Source of the DNA: Bettongia penicillata ogilbyi
Taxonomy: Eukaryota > Chordata > Mammalia > Diprotodontia > Potoroidae
Direction of reading: 5' to 3'
Length of the DNA: 64,000 bases
NCBI GenBank assembly: GCA_023548195.1
Contig: JAJHZJ010000014.1
Location: forward strand, 19,293,718-19,357,717
The translations under genes and the position numbers were made by a program. This document shows, piece after piece, positions 34,156-44,275 of the stretch (positions are counted from its first letter, which is position 1; each line of letters begins with the position of its first letter). The notes under the pieces were generated by a model. It saw only the letters and a program-made list of their open reading frames with translations, did no database searches and was not told where the DNA came from.

Positions 34156-35510
34156 GCTTGCAATATTTTCTCCTTGACCTGGGAGCTCTGGAATTTGTCT
34201 ACAATATTCCTAGGAGTTTTCATTTCGGAATCTCAGGAGGCAATCTGTGGATTCCTTCAATATCTATTTTGCCCGCTGATTCTCAATATCAGGGCAGTTT
34301 TCCTTCATGATTTCTTGGAAGATGGTGTCTAGGCTCTTCTTTTGATCATGGCTTTCAGGTAGTTCAATACTTTTCAAATGTTCTCCCCCGGATCTATTTT
34401 CCAGGTGAGTGGTTTGTTCCAATGAGATATTCCATGTTTTCTACTGTTTTTTCATTCCTTTTATTTTGTTTTATAATTTCTTGATTTTTTATAAAGTCAT
34501 TCGCTTTCATCTGCTCCATTCTAATCTTTAAGGAAATATCGTCTTCACTGAGCTTTTAGATCTCCTTTTCCATCTGGCCAGTTCTGCTTTTTAGGTCATC
34601 CTTCTCCTCATTGGCTTTTTGGAACTCTTTTGCCATTTGGGTTAGTCTATTTTTAAGCTGTTATTCTCGTCAGCATTTTTGGGTCCCCTTTGGAAAGCAG
34701 TTGACTCATTCTTTATGACTTTCTTGCATCACTCTCATTTCTCTTCCCAATTTTTCCTCTACTTCTCTTACTTGATTTTCAAAGTTCTTTTTGAGCTCTT
34801 CTATGGCCTGAGACCAATTTATATTTTTCTTGGAGGTTTTGCATGTAGGAACTTTGACTTTATTGCCTTCTTCTCTTTGTATATTTTGGTCCTCCTTGTC
34901 ACCAAAGTAAGATACTATAGTCTGATTCTTTCTCCAGTTTTTGCTCGTTTCCCCACTCAAACTTGATTTTTGAGCTCTTTGTGAAGGTAGTTCTCTGTTT
35001 CCAGTGGGGGTAGTACTGTCAGTTCCTTGCTTCCCCCACAATCTGTGGGTATACAGCTCCAGAAACAGTTACTGCCTCTGCCCCTGCTGATGCTTCCATG
35101 GGCTCCTCACCCTCTCTGCCACCCTGGGCTGATGTCAAAGCACTCTACTCTCTCCCAAGGGTCTGAGGGAACTTTTTTCCACTGACCTTCCAATTTATCC
35201 TTGGCATTTTGGAGTTGTGAAATCTGGAAACTGTCACAGGTGCCAGAGATTCAGTCCCATTGAGTTCTGCTCAGGTCTTGTCTGTACTGTTGCACCCATG
35301 TTGGACTGCTTTGCTCCCAGCCCGGTACCATGGACACTTCCCGTTGACCTTCCAGGCTGTCGTGTGCTAGAGATTTGCTTCACTCTGTCATTCTATTTGT
35401 TCTGCAGCTCCGGAATTTGTTTAAAGTCATTTTTAAAGATATTTGGCTGGGTTTGGGGAGAGAGCTCTAGCAAGTCCCTGCTTTTACTCTGCTATCTTGG
35501 CTCCACTCCC
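34156..35510 (-). mobile_element. 3'-truncated LINE-1 insertion: 5' UTR plus N-terminal ORF1
   Basis: Minus strand. The 5' end at 35510 starts with the L1-type 'GGGAGTGGAGCCAAGATAGC' (an L1 'gccaagatggcgg' start). About 450 bp of 5' UTR follows, then ORF1 N-terminal and coiled-coil sequence. Frame 34706-35041 includes 'IEELKKNFENQVREVEEKLG', the same coiled-coil block as in the HAL1-like copy at 40096-40341. The element stops abruptly at 34156 within ORF1, where the full copy has the 'QVARKKQFQ' region, and has no poly-A. Flanking 10-bp repeats CTCTATTTCT (34146-34155 and 35511-35520) are a clean TSD inside the older L1. ORF1p is an RNA-binding trimer in L1; this one is broken. Confidence 0.85.
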
Positions 35511-36590
35511 CTCTATTTCTTGCCCAGTACCAAATTGTTTTAACAATCACAGCTCTAGAGTATAGTTTGAAATCTAGTACTGCTACGTCATCTTTCTTCC
35601 TATTTTTTCATTGATTCCTGTGATGCTTGTGACCTTGTTTTTTTTCCTTCAAAACAAAAGCAACTTGTCCCAAATGCTATTAAACTGTGCATATCCTTTA
35701 TAACTGTAATACAAATAAATCTTTTAAAAAAGAAGAAAAAAGACCCTTAGGCAAAAAGTGAATTTTGTTATTTTTTTCTAGCTGTATAAAGTGATTCTTT
35801 GGTAGTTTGATTGGCATGGCACAGAATAAATGATTTAATGTAGACAGTATCATCATTTGAATTATCCCACCCATGAGCAATTAGCATTTTTTCTAATTAT
35901 TTAGATTTTCTCTTTTTGTATAAAGATTGCTTTATGGTTATGTCCATATAGTTTCCATCTATGTCTTGGTAAATAGACATCCCAGAATTTTACATGTCTG
36001 CACTTATTTTTAATGGAATTTCTCTATATCTCTTACTGATGAATTTTGTTAGTAAAATACAGAAATGCTGATGACTTCTCTGGTTGATTTTATATCCTAC
36101 AACTTTGTTAAAAATGTTATTTGTATCACTTAGCTTTTTCTTTTAATTGACTCTTCTAGAGTTCTCTAGTTCTCATGATATCATCTACAAAAAAATTTAA
36201 AAAGTGATAATTTTTTTTCTTCTTTGCTTACACATGTGTCTTTAATTTTTCTTCTCTTACTGCCATAGCTAGCATTTTGATTACAATGTTGGATAGTAAT
36301 GATATTACTGGATATCCTTGCTATACCTTGAATCTTATTGGAAAAGCCTCTAGCTTATCCCTATCACAAATAATGCTGGTCCTTAGATGTATATAGATAC
36401 TACCTATCATTTTAAGAAAAACACTATTTACTTTGATCCTTTCTGGTGTTTCAAGAATGGGCATTTCATTTGGCCAAAATTTCTCTTATGCATCTATTGA
36501 ATAATCCTATGATTATTTTTATATTAAAAATGTCAATTATATGCATAGTTTTCCTACTAGAAATTGTCCTAACTGGGACCACTACCAAAT
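35511..36590 (-). mobile_element. LINE-1 ORF2 reverse-transcriptase region (right part of interrupted copy)
   Basis: Resumes directly from the target of the previous insertion: 'cccagtaccaaattgtttta' (35523), 'agagtatagtttgaaatcta' (35556), 'ggtagtttgattggcatggc' (35801), 'atcccacccatgagcaatta' (35864), 'catgatatcatctacaaaaa' (36174; the region coding near the RT YADD motif), and 'atgttggatagtaatgatat' (36286). Homology is lost at about 36590. No open frame spans it. Confidence 0.83.
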
Positions 36591-36721
36591 TTGTTACATA
36601 ACTACAATTGGGCCATTAATGCTATTAAAAAAAACTCTTTTGCTTAGACCTCACTAATCAACTCATCATTCCAGTCAGCACAGTTTTCAAAAATTTTTAG
36701 GCTTTTCTTACCTTGAACTTT

Positions 36722-37660
36722 TCCTTTTTAATACAATATTTTATTTTTCCCTCAATTACATGTTAAAAAAATTTTTTTTAATGTTCAGGTTCTTTTGATG
36801 TTCTGAATTTCAAATTCTATCACTCCCTCTTTTCCCTTACCCCTCCCTGAGACAATAAGCAATCAGATATGTTATACATGTATAATCATGTAAAACATTT
36901 CCATATTAGTCATTTTGTACAAGAAGACTAGAACAAAAGGAAAAGAGTGAAAGTGAAAAATAGCATGCTTCAGTCTGTATTCAAATAATATAATTTCTTT
37001 CTCCTCTTGGTGAATAGTATGCTTCATTATTAGTTCTTTGGGATTGTCTTAGATTATTGTACTGCTGAGAATAGTTGCCATTCATAGTTCCTCATCAAAT
37101 AATATTGTGTATAACATTCAACTGGTTCTGTTCACTTCACTTTGCCTCAGATCATGTAAGTCTTTCCAGGTTTTTCTGAAAAAATCTTGCTTCTCATTTC
37201 TTACATCATAAAAATATTCCATTAAAATCATATAACACAACTTGTTTAACCATTCTCCAACTGATGGATTTCCTCTCGATTCCTAGTTGTTTGCCATCAC
37301 TAAAAGGACTGCTGTAAATATTTTTATACAAATAGGTCCTTTTCCCTTTTTGGGGATGTCTTTGGGATATAAACCTAGCAGTGCTATTACTGAGTCAAAG
37401 GGTGTACAGTTTAACAACCCTTTGGGCAAAGTTCTAAATTGCTTTTCAGAATGGTTGGGTCAGTTCCCACCTCCACCAATAGTACATTAATATCCCAGTT
37501 TTCCCACCGCTCCTCCCACATTTTCCTTTTTTTTGGTCACATTAGACAGTATGATAGGTGTGGATGGTACCTCAGAGTTGTTTTAATTTGCATTTCTCTA
37601 ATCAATAATGATGTAGCACATTTTTTCAACCTTTCTTTTATGTCTCTCCTTAAATGAGAA
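36722..37660 (-). mobile_element. LINE-1 3' end (separate 5'-truncated copy)
   Basis: Its 3' end is the T-rich start at 36722-36790 ('tccctcaattacatgttaaa'). Then come the 3' UTR pyrimidine tract, 'tgttatacatgtataatcat' (36871), 'cagtctgtattcaaataata' (36971), 'aagtctttccaggtttttct' (37158), 'attctccaactgatggattt' (37253), and 'gtttaacaaccctttgggca' up to 'tttgcatttctctaatcaat' (37588). Covers the same region as 32735-33360, so it is an independent copy. Confidence 0.87.
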
Positions 37661-38099
37661 CACTCCCCACCCTACCCCCACACCTCCAGCTGAGAACCTC
37701 ACTTCATTTTCACTGAAAAATTAAACCCTTGCCCCAAGAATTCCCTAGTCTTTCCTCATTCTTCTCTCATATCACTTGGAAGTCTTCTATTACCATTTTC
37801 TCTTTCACTCATGTCTCACATGAACTGGTGGCTTTCCTTTTTCCATGTCAGAGTTAACACTTCTAAATACAAAGTGACTTCCCCACAAATGATGGGGATA
37901 TGGGGGTGATTCAATCTGGCTGGCACATGTTGCGTCCTATCTCTCCTTGAGGAATAAGGATGATTTTCTATTTTACTACTCTACTATACTAAAAGGAATT
38001 TATTTGTAAAACTCAATTTTAAATAACTTTCTTTTATTCAACTTTGTAAAAATTTGTCAGAACTATTAGGAATAGCAACTATAGCGGAATTAAATTTTT
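37661..38099. other. unresolved
   Basis: Pyrimidine-rich, no recognised element. Confidence 0.35.
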
Positions 38100-38207
38100 A
38101 AAAAATGCATTAAGGATTTAATATGTATTAATCATTTTACTAGGCATAGATGATATGAAAGGTATCATCCTTTCCTTCAAGAATTATAGTCTATTTGGAT
38201 GATACAC
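38100..38207 (-). mobile_element. L2 3'-end fragment, target of the HAL1-like insertion
   Basis: 'tttactaggcatagatgata' and 'ttccttcaagaattatagtc' with 'tatttggatgatacaca' are the reverse complement of the L2 tail. The HAL1-like element begins immediately after. Confidence 0.6.
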
Positions 38208-39236
38208 AGCTTACTATTTTATTTTTATTTATTTGACTTTTTACATTCATTTTCACAAAATTTTGGGTTCCAATTTTTTCTCCCATTTTTATCCCCTCCC
38301 CCCACCCCAATACACCTAGCAATCTAATTTTCCCTGTCACCAATCTGCCCTCTCTTCTGTCATCCCTCCCTTCTCTTGTCCCCATCTTCTCTTTTGTCCT
38401 GTAGGGCCAGATGACTTTCTATTCCTCATTAACTGTTTGTCTTCTTTCCTAGTAGCAACAACAATACTAAACAGTTGTTCCTAAAACTTGAGTTCCAAAT
38501 TTTCTCCATCCCTCCCTCCCCACCCATTCCCCTTGGGAAGGCAGGCAATTCAATATAGGCCATATCTGTGTAGTTTTGCAAATGACTTCCATAATAGTCG
38601 TGTTGTGTAAGACTAACTGAATTACCCTCCATCCTATCCTGCCCCTCATTGTTTCTATTCTGTCTTTTGATCCTGTCCCTCCCCAAGTGTTGAATTCAAA
38701 TTGCTCCCTTCTCCCATTGCCCTCCCTTCCATCATCCCCCCCCGCTTATCTCCTTCTCCCCCACTTTCCTGTACTGTAAGATAGGTTTTCATACCAAAAT
38801 GAGTGTGCATTTTATTCCTTCCTTTAGTCAAATGTGATGAGGGTAATCTTGTTTTTTTTTTTCTCAGCTCTCCTCTTTTTCCCTCCACTAAAAGGTCTCC
38901 TGCTTGCCTCTTAAATGACAAATAATTTACCCCATTCCATTTCACCCTTTTTCCTCCCCCTACCTTTCTCTCTCACCATTTACTTTAATTTCTTTTAAGA
39001 TGTGGTCCCATCCTATTCAATTCACTCTGTGCTCTCTGTCTCTGCATGTGCATGCATGTGTGTATGTGTGTGTGCGTGCATGCGTGTACTTGTGTGTGTG
39101 TGATCCCACCAACTACCCAGATACTGAAAAGTTTTAAGAGTTACAAATATTGTCTTTCCATGTAGGAACGTAAACAGTTCACTTTTGATAAGTCCCTTAT
39201 GACTTCTCTTTGCTGTTTACTTTTACATGCTTCTTC

Positions 39237-40341
39237 TCATTCTTGTGTTTGAAAGTCAAATTTTCTTTTCAGCTCTGGTCTTTTCATCAAGAATGCTTGA
39301 AAGTTCTCTATTTCATTGAAAGACCATATTTTCCCCTGAAGTATTATACTCGGTTTTGCTGGGTAGGTGATTCTTGGTTTCAGTACTAATTCCTTTGACT
39401 TCTGCAATATCCTATTCCATGCCCTTCGATCCCTTAATGTAGAAGCTGCTAGATCTTGAGTTATCCTGATTGTAATTTCCACAATACTGGAATTGTTTCT
39501 TTCTAGCTACTTGCAAGATTTTCTCCTTGAGCTGGGAATTCTGGAATTTGGCCACAATGTTCCTAGGAGTTTCTCTTTTTGGTTCTCTTTCAGGTGGTGA
39601 TCGATGGATTCTTTCAATACTTATTTTGCCCTCTGGTTCTAGAATGTCAGGGCAGTTTTCCTTGATAATTTCATGGAAGATGATGTCTAGGCTCTTTTTT
39701 TGATCATGACTTTCAGGTAGTCCCATAATTTTTAATTTTTCTCTCCTGGATCTATTTTCCAGGTCAGTTGTTTTTCCCATGAGATACTTCACATTCTCTT
39801 CCATTTTTTCATTCTTTTGGTTTTGTTTTGTGATTTCTTGGTTTCTCAGGAAGTCATTAGACTCCATCTGTTCCATTCTAATTTTGAGAGAACTCTTTTC
39901 TTCAGTGAGCTTTTGAACCTCTTTTTCCATTTAGCTAATTCTGCTTTTGAAAGCATTCTTCTCCTCATTGGCTTTTTGAACCTCTTTTGCCAATTGAGTG
40001 AGCCTATTTTTCAAGGTGTTATTTTCTTCAGCATTTTTTTGGGGTCTCCTTTACCAAGGTATTGACCCATTTTTCATACTTTTCTTGCATCTCTCTCATT
40101 TCTCTTCCCAGTTTTTCCTCCACCTGTCTAACTTGATTTTAAAATCCTTTTTGAGCTCTTCCAAGGCCTGAGCCCACCCGACATCCCCCTGGGATGTCTG
40201 GGGTGCCGAGGCCCTGCACTCCACGTCTTTCCCTGATGGCAAGAATACATCCTCATTGTCGTCAGATCCGAAAGTCAGGATCATTTGCATCTGTTCAAAA
40301 AAACTCTCTATAGTCATATTTTTCTTCCCTTTTCTAGGCAT
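39237..40341 (-). pseudogene. L1/HAL1 ORF1 (RNA-binding ORF1p), frameshifted
   Basis: Starts at the ATG at 40341 ('MPRKGKKNMTIESFF'). A coiled-coil run 'GWAQALEELKKDFK' follows, and then frame is lost near 40110-40140. A second frameshift lies at the A7 run near 40035-40041. A TAA at 39931-39933 precedes the next segment (39930-39412), which holds the rest of the coiled coil ('MEKEVQKLTEEKSSLKIRME', 'MGKTTDLENRSRREKLKIMG'). The latter is the conserved 'DLENRSRR.N.KI.GLPE' start of the RRM domain. It is followed by 'IERIHRSP' and 'NIVAKFQNSQLKEKIL'. The C-terminal domain continues in another frame (39482-39237; 'ITQDLAASTLRDRRAWNRIL' ... 'FDFQTQE'). ORF1p binds L1-type RNA as a trimer. At least three frame breaks and one stop make this copy non-functional. 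Confidence 0.88.
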
Positions 40342-40344
40342 TTT

Positions 40345-40999
40345 CCCAGCCAGTTACTTGACTTCTGAGATTCCCGTCCACCCCCGCCTAGATCCACCCA
40401 GCTTTAGTGCTTGGGGTCTGAGATTCAAATGGGCTTTCCGCAGCAAGCTTTAGTTCTGGTGCTGGGGTGGGGGCAGGGCCGTCTCCCAGGCTCAGCTCCT
40501 TCAGGTTGTTTATGCAGAGACTTTCAGTAATGAAGATCCTGCCTGCTTGGGGAGTCCCGGGCCACACCGCTGCTGCCTCTGCCTCCGCCACTTCCTGCCC
40601 CTGCCTCTGCCGCTTCCTCCCGAGGGGGCCCGAGCCACAGAGACACCCCGCTCCCCTCTCAGCCAGCCAGCCATCTCTCTCACTGACCTGTAGCTTCTGT
40701 GGGCGGAGGGACCTTCCCAGCCGCCGGAGCTTCCATCCCTGAAGCCTGCTCGGATCTGCTCCTCTGGGGCTACGGCCAGGGCAGCGCTGGGGTGGACTCT
40801 GCTTTCCGGGGCATGACGGACCCTGGGGACGGCTCTCCAGGGCTCTCTGGAATGGAAATCTCTTCCACTGTGTTTCTGCACACCCTGCAGTGATCCAGAA
40901 CTTGTGGGGAGCTCTTCTTACATTAAATGAATGGGCTGTGGGTTTGGAGCTAGCATACAGTGAGTCTTTCTACTCCGCCATCTTGACTCCGCCCCCCAG
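40345..40999 (-). promoter_or_regulatory. HAL1/L1 5' UTR (internal promoter), CpG-rich
   Basis: The only clearly CpG- and GC-rich segment of the window. In L1 elements the 5' UTR drives transcription. It includes GGCGGAG at the extreme 5' end and several Sp1-like GC boxes between 40600 and 40740. Long open frames on both strands here (for example 40510-40881 minus) reflect GC content and stop-codon scarcity, not a gene. Confidence 0.65.
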
Positions 41000-41109
41000 A
41001 ACTTACTATTGAACAAAGTAATTCACAGAGTTGGAGAGGGGGTAGTAAAGAGAGGATGTGAATTCAAGGAAGGTATCTGTGATGGTAACCAAATTAAGAT
41101 CTTTTGCTG

Positions 41110-41720
41110 TTTTTGTTTTACTACAAGTGCCTCTGATTGATGGGTTTGCCCATTGTGGGAAGCTTGATTAGGGGAGTTCTTTGGTAGGAGGGTCCCAAGT
41201 ACCTTTTGCTTTTTCTACTAAGGCACTGGGTCATAGGGTTATTGCCCTCTGACTCTAGAAAGTTTATAAATACTCTGAGGGGGAGGTTTTACTTTGGGGC
41301 TTAGTCTTTGTAAGAAGGTTTGAGTGCCAGATGAGGATTCTGGGAAGCCACTAAAGGAGCACCTCCCCTCCCCCCAGCTTTGAAAACCCAGATGTCAGTG
41401 CTTCCTTCTCTGGTAACTATGGTCAGACAGTTGGACTGTCTGTTGAATTATGGTCATGCAGAGGAAGCCATATCTGTTGACTTTTTTGATTTCTCTCTAT
41501 TTTCTTTGAGGTTCAGGGCGCTGACTCCCTTGAACTAGGTGAATGATATAAGTGCTTGGTTAAAGGAATGATGCATGTGCCTGATTAAAGTGATTGTTGA
41601 CCCCTCAAAAATTGCCTTTCCTTTTATGAATACAGATCTAAGAATCTATAACAGCAAGCCCCCATATGTATGTTGGGGTGCTGTTACAGTATCTTAAAAG
41701 GAGCATCATTGCAATAAATC
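41110..41720 (+). other. LTR-like or other unrecognised repeat
   Basis: Compact, moderately GC-rich stretch with a TATA-like 'gtttataaatactctgaggg' at 41260-41279 and AATAAA at 41713-41718, an LTR-like layout. No convincing TG...CA termini or target duplication found, so a solo LTR is only a guess. Confidence 0.3.
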
Positions 41721-41849
41721 TTTGAGTATTACAGCTCTGTTATTTTCTACCTATATGACTTTGGGATAATAAATGGACCTCCTTGTTCTTTAGATTGAAT
41801 TCGAAGGTCCTTTCTAGAGTTAAATGACATGATCTTATATATCAACCAG

Positions 41850-42290
41850 GATTCAGAAGAAAGTCAGTGTAGAGTATTCCAGGCATAGTGGATAAACAGT
41901 GAGAACATGGGGAAAATAAAGTATAGGGTGTGTAAAGAGAACACTTAAAAGTCTAGTTGGCCAGGATCAGAAAGTATCTATTGAAGAAAAATGAGAAATA
42001 AGATTCTTAACTGAATTTATCAGATTGTGAAAGACTGGTATAAAAAAGCTAAACTTTACAGGGCAGGCAACATGAATTTATTGAAAGTTTTTGAGCACGG
42101 AATAATCAGATCTATGCACAAGTCACATATATTTGACAGTTGTGTAAAGGGAAAGAGGTTAAAGAGAATCAGGAATACCAGTCAAAAGGCTACTGAAGAG
42201 GCCAGCTAGTAATGAATGTTTCTACTGGAGTAGAAATAAAGAAGATGGGAAAAATGTGAGAGATATTACAGAAGAAATTCCAATTATATG
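41850..42290 (-). mobile_element. L2 fragment
   Basis: Purine-rich plus strand with 'tattccaggcatagtggata' (41875), 'aatttattgaaagtttttga' (42074), 'ataatcagatctatgcacaa' (42102) and 'agtcaaaaggctactgaaga' (42180), i.e. reverse-complement L2 3' region, diverged. Confidence 0.65.
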
Positions 42291-42339
42291 TTCCCCAAAG
42301 TATCAAGCCTGCATAAAAGCATGCCATCTTCATCCCATG

Positions 42340-42470
42340 ATATTTGGTGCCAAACAACACAATTCAAAAAACCACAAAGTCCCTGCTCTCTCAAATGTTA
42401 TAATCTAAGACAGACAGCATTGACATGAACAGACAGATACAAAGACAATCACAACTGTATATAAACATTC
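42340..42470 (-). mobile_element. L2 3'-end fragment
   Basis: 'aaagtccctgctctctcaaa' followed by 'tgttataatctaagacagac' is the reverse complement of the L2 tail. Out of order relative to 41850-42290, so probably a second copy. Confidence 0.55.
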
Positions 42471-43099
42471 AATTAAAGTGTTTTCATTACATATAATCAG
42501 TGGAACAAATGTATTTCACATGGTGAAAAGTGAAGACCGTCTGGACAGTTATGTCCTGCATAATAAGAAAATGAGTTTAGGAGAAAGGCCTTATATCTCA
42601 AAGACCAAATATGACCTTTGGTTGAATGCAGCTATTTGTTTTAGCATGATTCTGCATACAGATTTTATTGTAGAGAAAGGGGAAATTTATGCAATTCACC
42701 CAATGCAATAAATACCAAATAGGGTGAGTGAGGAAGTGAGCTTCTCCAACATTCTAATATCACCAAACTCATTAACATGCTCCCTGCAGAGAATTCTCTT
42801 TTACAAAGGGCTGAAACTCTTCCTTGGATCTGGAAACTGAAACTCCAGTCTCTAGTCATACTGCTAATGACTCACAGATTCATGGGACAGAAGGAAGGAT
42901 TACAGGTGAGAGAGAGGGAAGAAAAGTCACTAAGGACTACTTAGTAGGGAGTTTAGAACCTGTACCAGAATGGGAGACTAAGATGAACCAGTGACATGTT
43001 AGTAAGAGACTCTGAGGAGGTAGTCATTTCACATGAGGCAGTGCACTTAAAGCTGTCCTGTGATCAGTTTCACTTATGGGCTCAAATTTCTTATGTTTT
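42471..43099. other. unresolved
   Basis: No recognised element. The plus-strand frame 42478-42711 shows no family features. Confidence 0.4.
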
Positions 43100-43215
43100 G
43101 TTTGTTTAAATCAATAAATATTAAATAAGAGCCTACTATGGGTTATGTGCTAGGTATTGAGGATACAAGGAGAAAAATGAAATAATCCTTGCCCTCAACA
43201 ATATTTCATTCTGTT
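43100..43215 (-). mobile_element. L2 3'-end fragment
   Basis: 'gagcctactatgggttatgt' and 'gctaggtattgaggatacaa' then 'tccttgccctcaacaatatt' is a typical reverse-complement L2 tail. Confidence 0.68.
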
Positions 43216-43680
43216 TGGTATGTCGTGTTGATGATGTATTTTTGCTTAGTTAATGTAATTTTGCTTCTTTGGGAAGATCTTTCCCATCCATTAATAGGTC
43301 CATTGGTCCATTGCTTAAGTCAATGGAAGTCTGAGTCACATGAGTGTAAGTCACATGGAACAAGTGGAGAAGGAGGGGTGGAACAGGAAGAGGCGAAGCT
43401 AGAGCAGAGCTGAGAGGAAATTGGTCAGTCTAGTTAAAGCTAGGAAAGATGTAAGCAAGCAGGCTGCTGGCTGGTATGAGTGAAAGAGCTTGTTTGTGAT
43501 GTTTAAGGGACCTGGTTCGTGGGAAGGCTTGCAGCGGGAAGGCTTGGGGATGGTGTTGTCCTCTGTGTTGTAATTGTGTAAAGTTTTTTGTTACTATGAT
43601 GGATTGGTTTTCTGGTGTTTGAATAAATGTTTTGTTTCTGTCTTCCATGTGAAGAGTCTGTTGTATTTCACGATTCAGAA
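43216..43680 (+). other. possible solo LTR (unassigned)
   Basis: Middle section rich in 'gaggggtggaacaggaagag'-type purines. Then 'tttgaataaatgttttgttt' at 43618-43637 (AATAAA at 43622-43627) is followed by a GT-rich downstream element, the usual order of a retroviral polyadenylation region. A TG start near 43219 and CA end near 43670 are possible, but no target duplication is seen. No gag, pol or env sequence nearby. Confidence 0.35.
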
Positions 43681-44084
43681 TTGTGCCAGGATATTCATGG
43701 CTCCTGCAGGTGCTGTGAACATCGCATTGGTGCCACATAGATAAACAGTGTATATGTCTCCATGAATTTCATATATATTTATACAGTGTATAAATATATA
43801 CAAGTCGCACAGACATATACACTCTACAGTCATGTTAAACAACTTAAGGATTTTGAAAATGAAGTGCATGGAGAAAGGCTTCTTCATGGTAATGACTTGT
43901 AGTTGATGCAGTGTGGCAGTTCCCTTTTTCAGCATATAGACTATGACAGCAATAAATGAACATAAGCATCATATGTCAAAATAGAACACTAAAGTTTTCA
44001 AATTTGGCTCTTATATTGCTCTGACTGTTGGGTGGCAAATTTTTATTGGTCATACAACATCATAATCATTATCATACTTTACAT
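43681..44084. other. unresolved
   Basis: No recognised feature. Confidence 0.35.
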
Positions 44085-44275
44085 TAATGTAACACTTTAT
44101 AGCCTATAAATTTCTCTCTTCAAGCAATTATTGGAAATACTGTTATTCCCATTGGATAGATGGAGAAACTGAGACTCAGAGAGGTTATGATTTGCCCACA
44201 GTTGTATGGCTAGTGAGTCGAAGCTATGACAGAAGTCCAAATTCAGGGCTCTTTACACCATGTCATTCTTCCTCG
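44085..44275 (-). mobile_element. MIR SINE
   Basis: Plus strand 'gagaaactgagactcagaga' at 44162-44181, 'ggttatgatttgcccacagt', 'tgtatggctagtgagtcgaa', and 'tcagggctctttacaccatg' is full-core reverse-complement MIR. Confidence 0.8.

Larger units (their letters stand above)
38219..40999 (-). mobile_element. HAL1-like (half-L1) retrotransposon, near full length
   Basis: 2.8-kb minus-strand element with all ends visible. The 5' end at 40999 reads GGGGGGCGGAGTCAAGATGG. A CpG-rich 5' UTR follows to about 40345, then a single L1 ORF1 (40341 to 39237), a roughly 1-kb purine-rich 3' UTR, and an A-rich tail (38219-38236). TSDs are AGCTTACTATT (38208-38218) and AACTTACTATT (41000-41010), 10 of 11 identical. 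No ORF2 sequence lies between ORF1 and the tail. The 3' UTR carries L1 3'-end wording ('aaaatttggaactcaa'; 'acacgactattatgg'). HAL1 elements, known from opossum and other mammals, are L1 derivatives that kept ORF1 and borrow L1 ORF2p. Alternative: an L1 with ORF2 deleted after insertion. Confidence 0.85.

Noticed and set aside
35217..35543. 108-residue Cys/Leu-rich plus-strand frame
   Set aside because: Antisense of the truncated L1 5' UTR and across the insertion junction.
36590..36722. Continuous L1 across 36590-36722
   Set aside because: The L1 3' end at 36722 repeats a region already present at 32735-33360, so these are separate copies; the gap sequence is not recognised.
40510..40881. 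123-residue Arg/Gly-rich minus-strand frame and overlapping plus-strand frames
   Set aside because: They lie in the GC-rich 5' UTR of the HAL1-like element; stop codons are scarce there and no protein family is matched.
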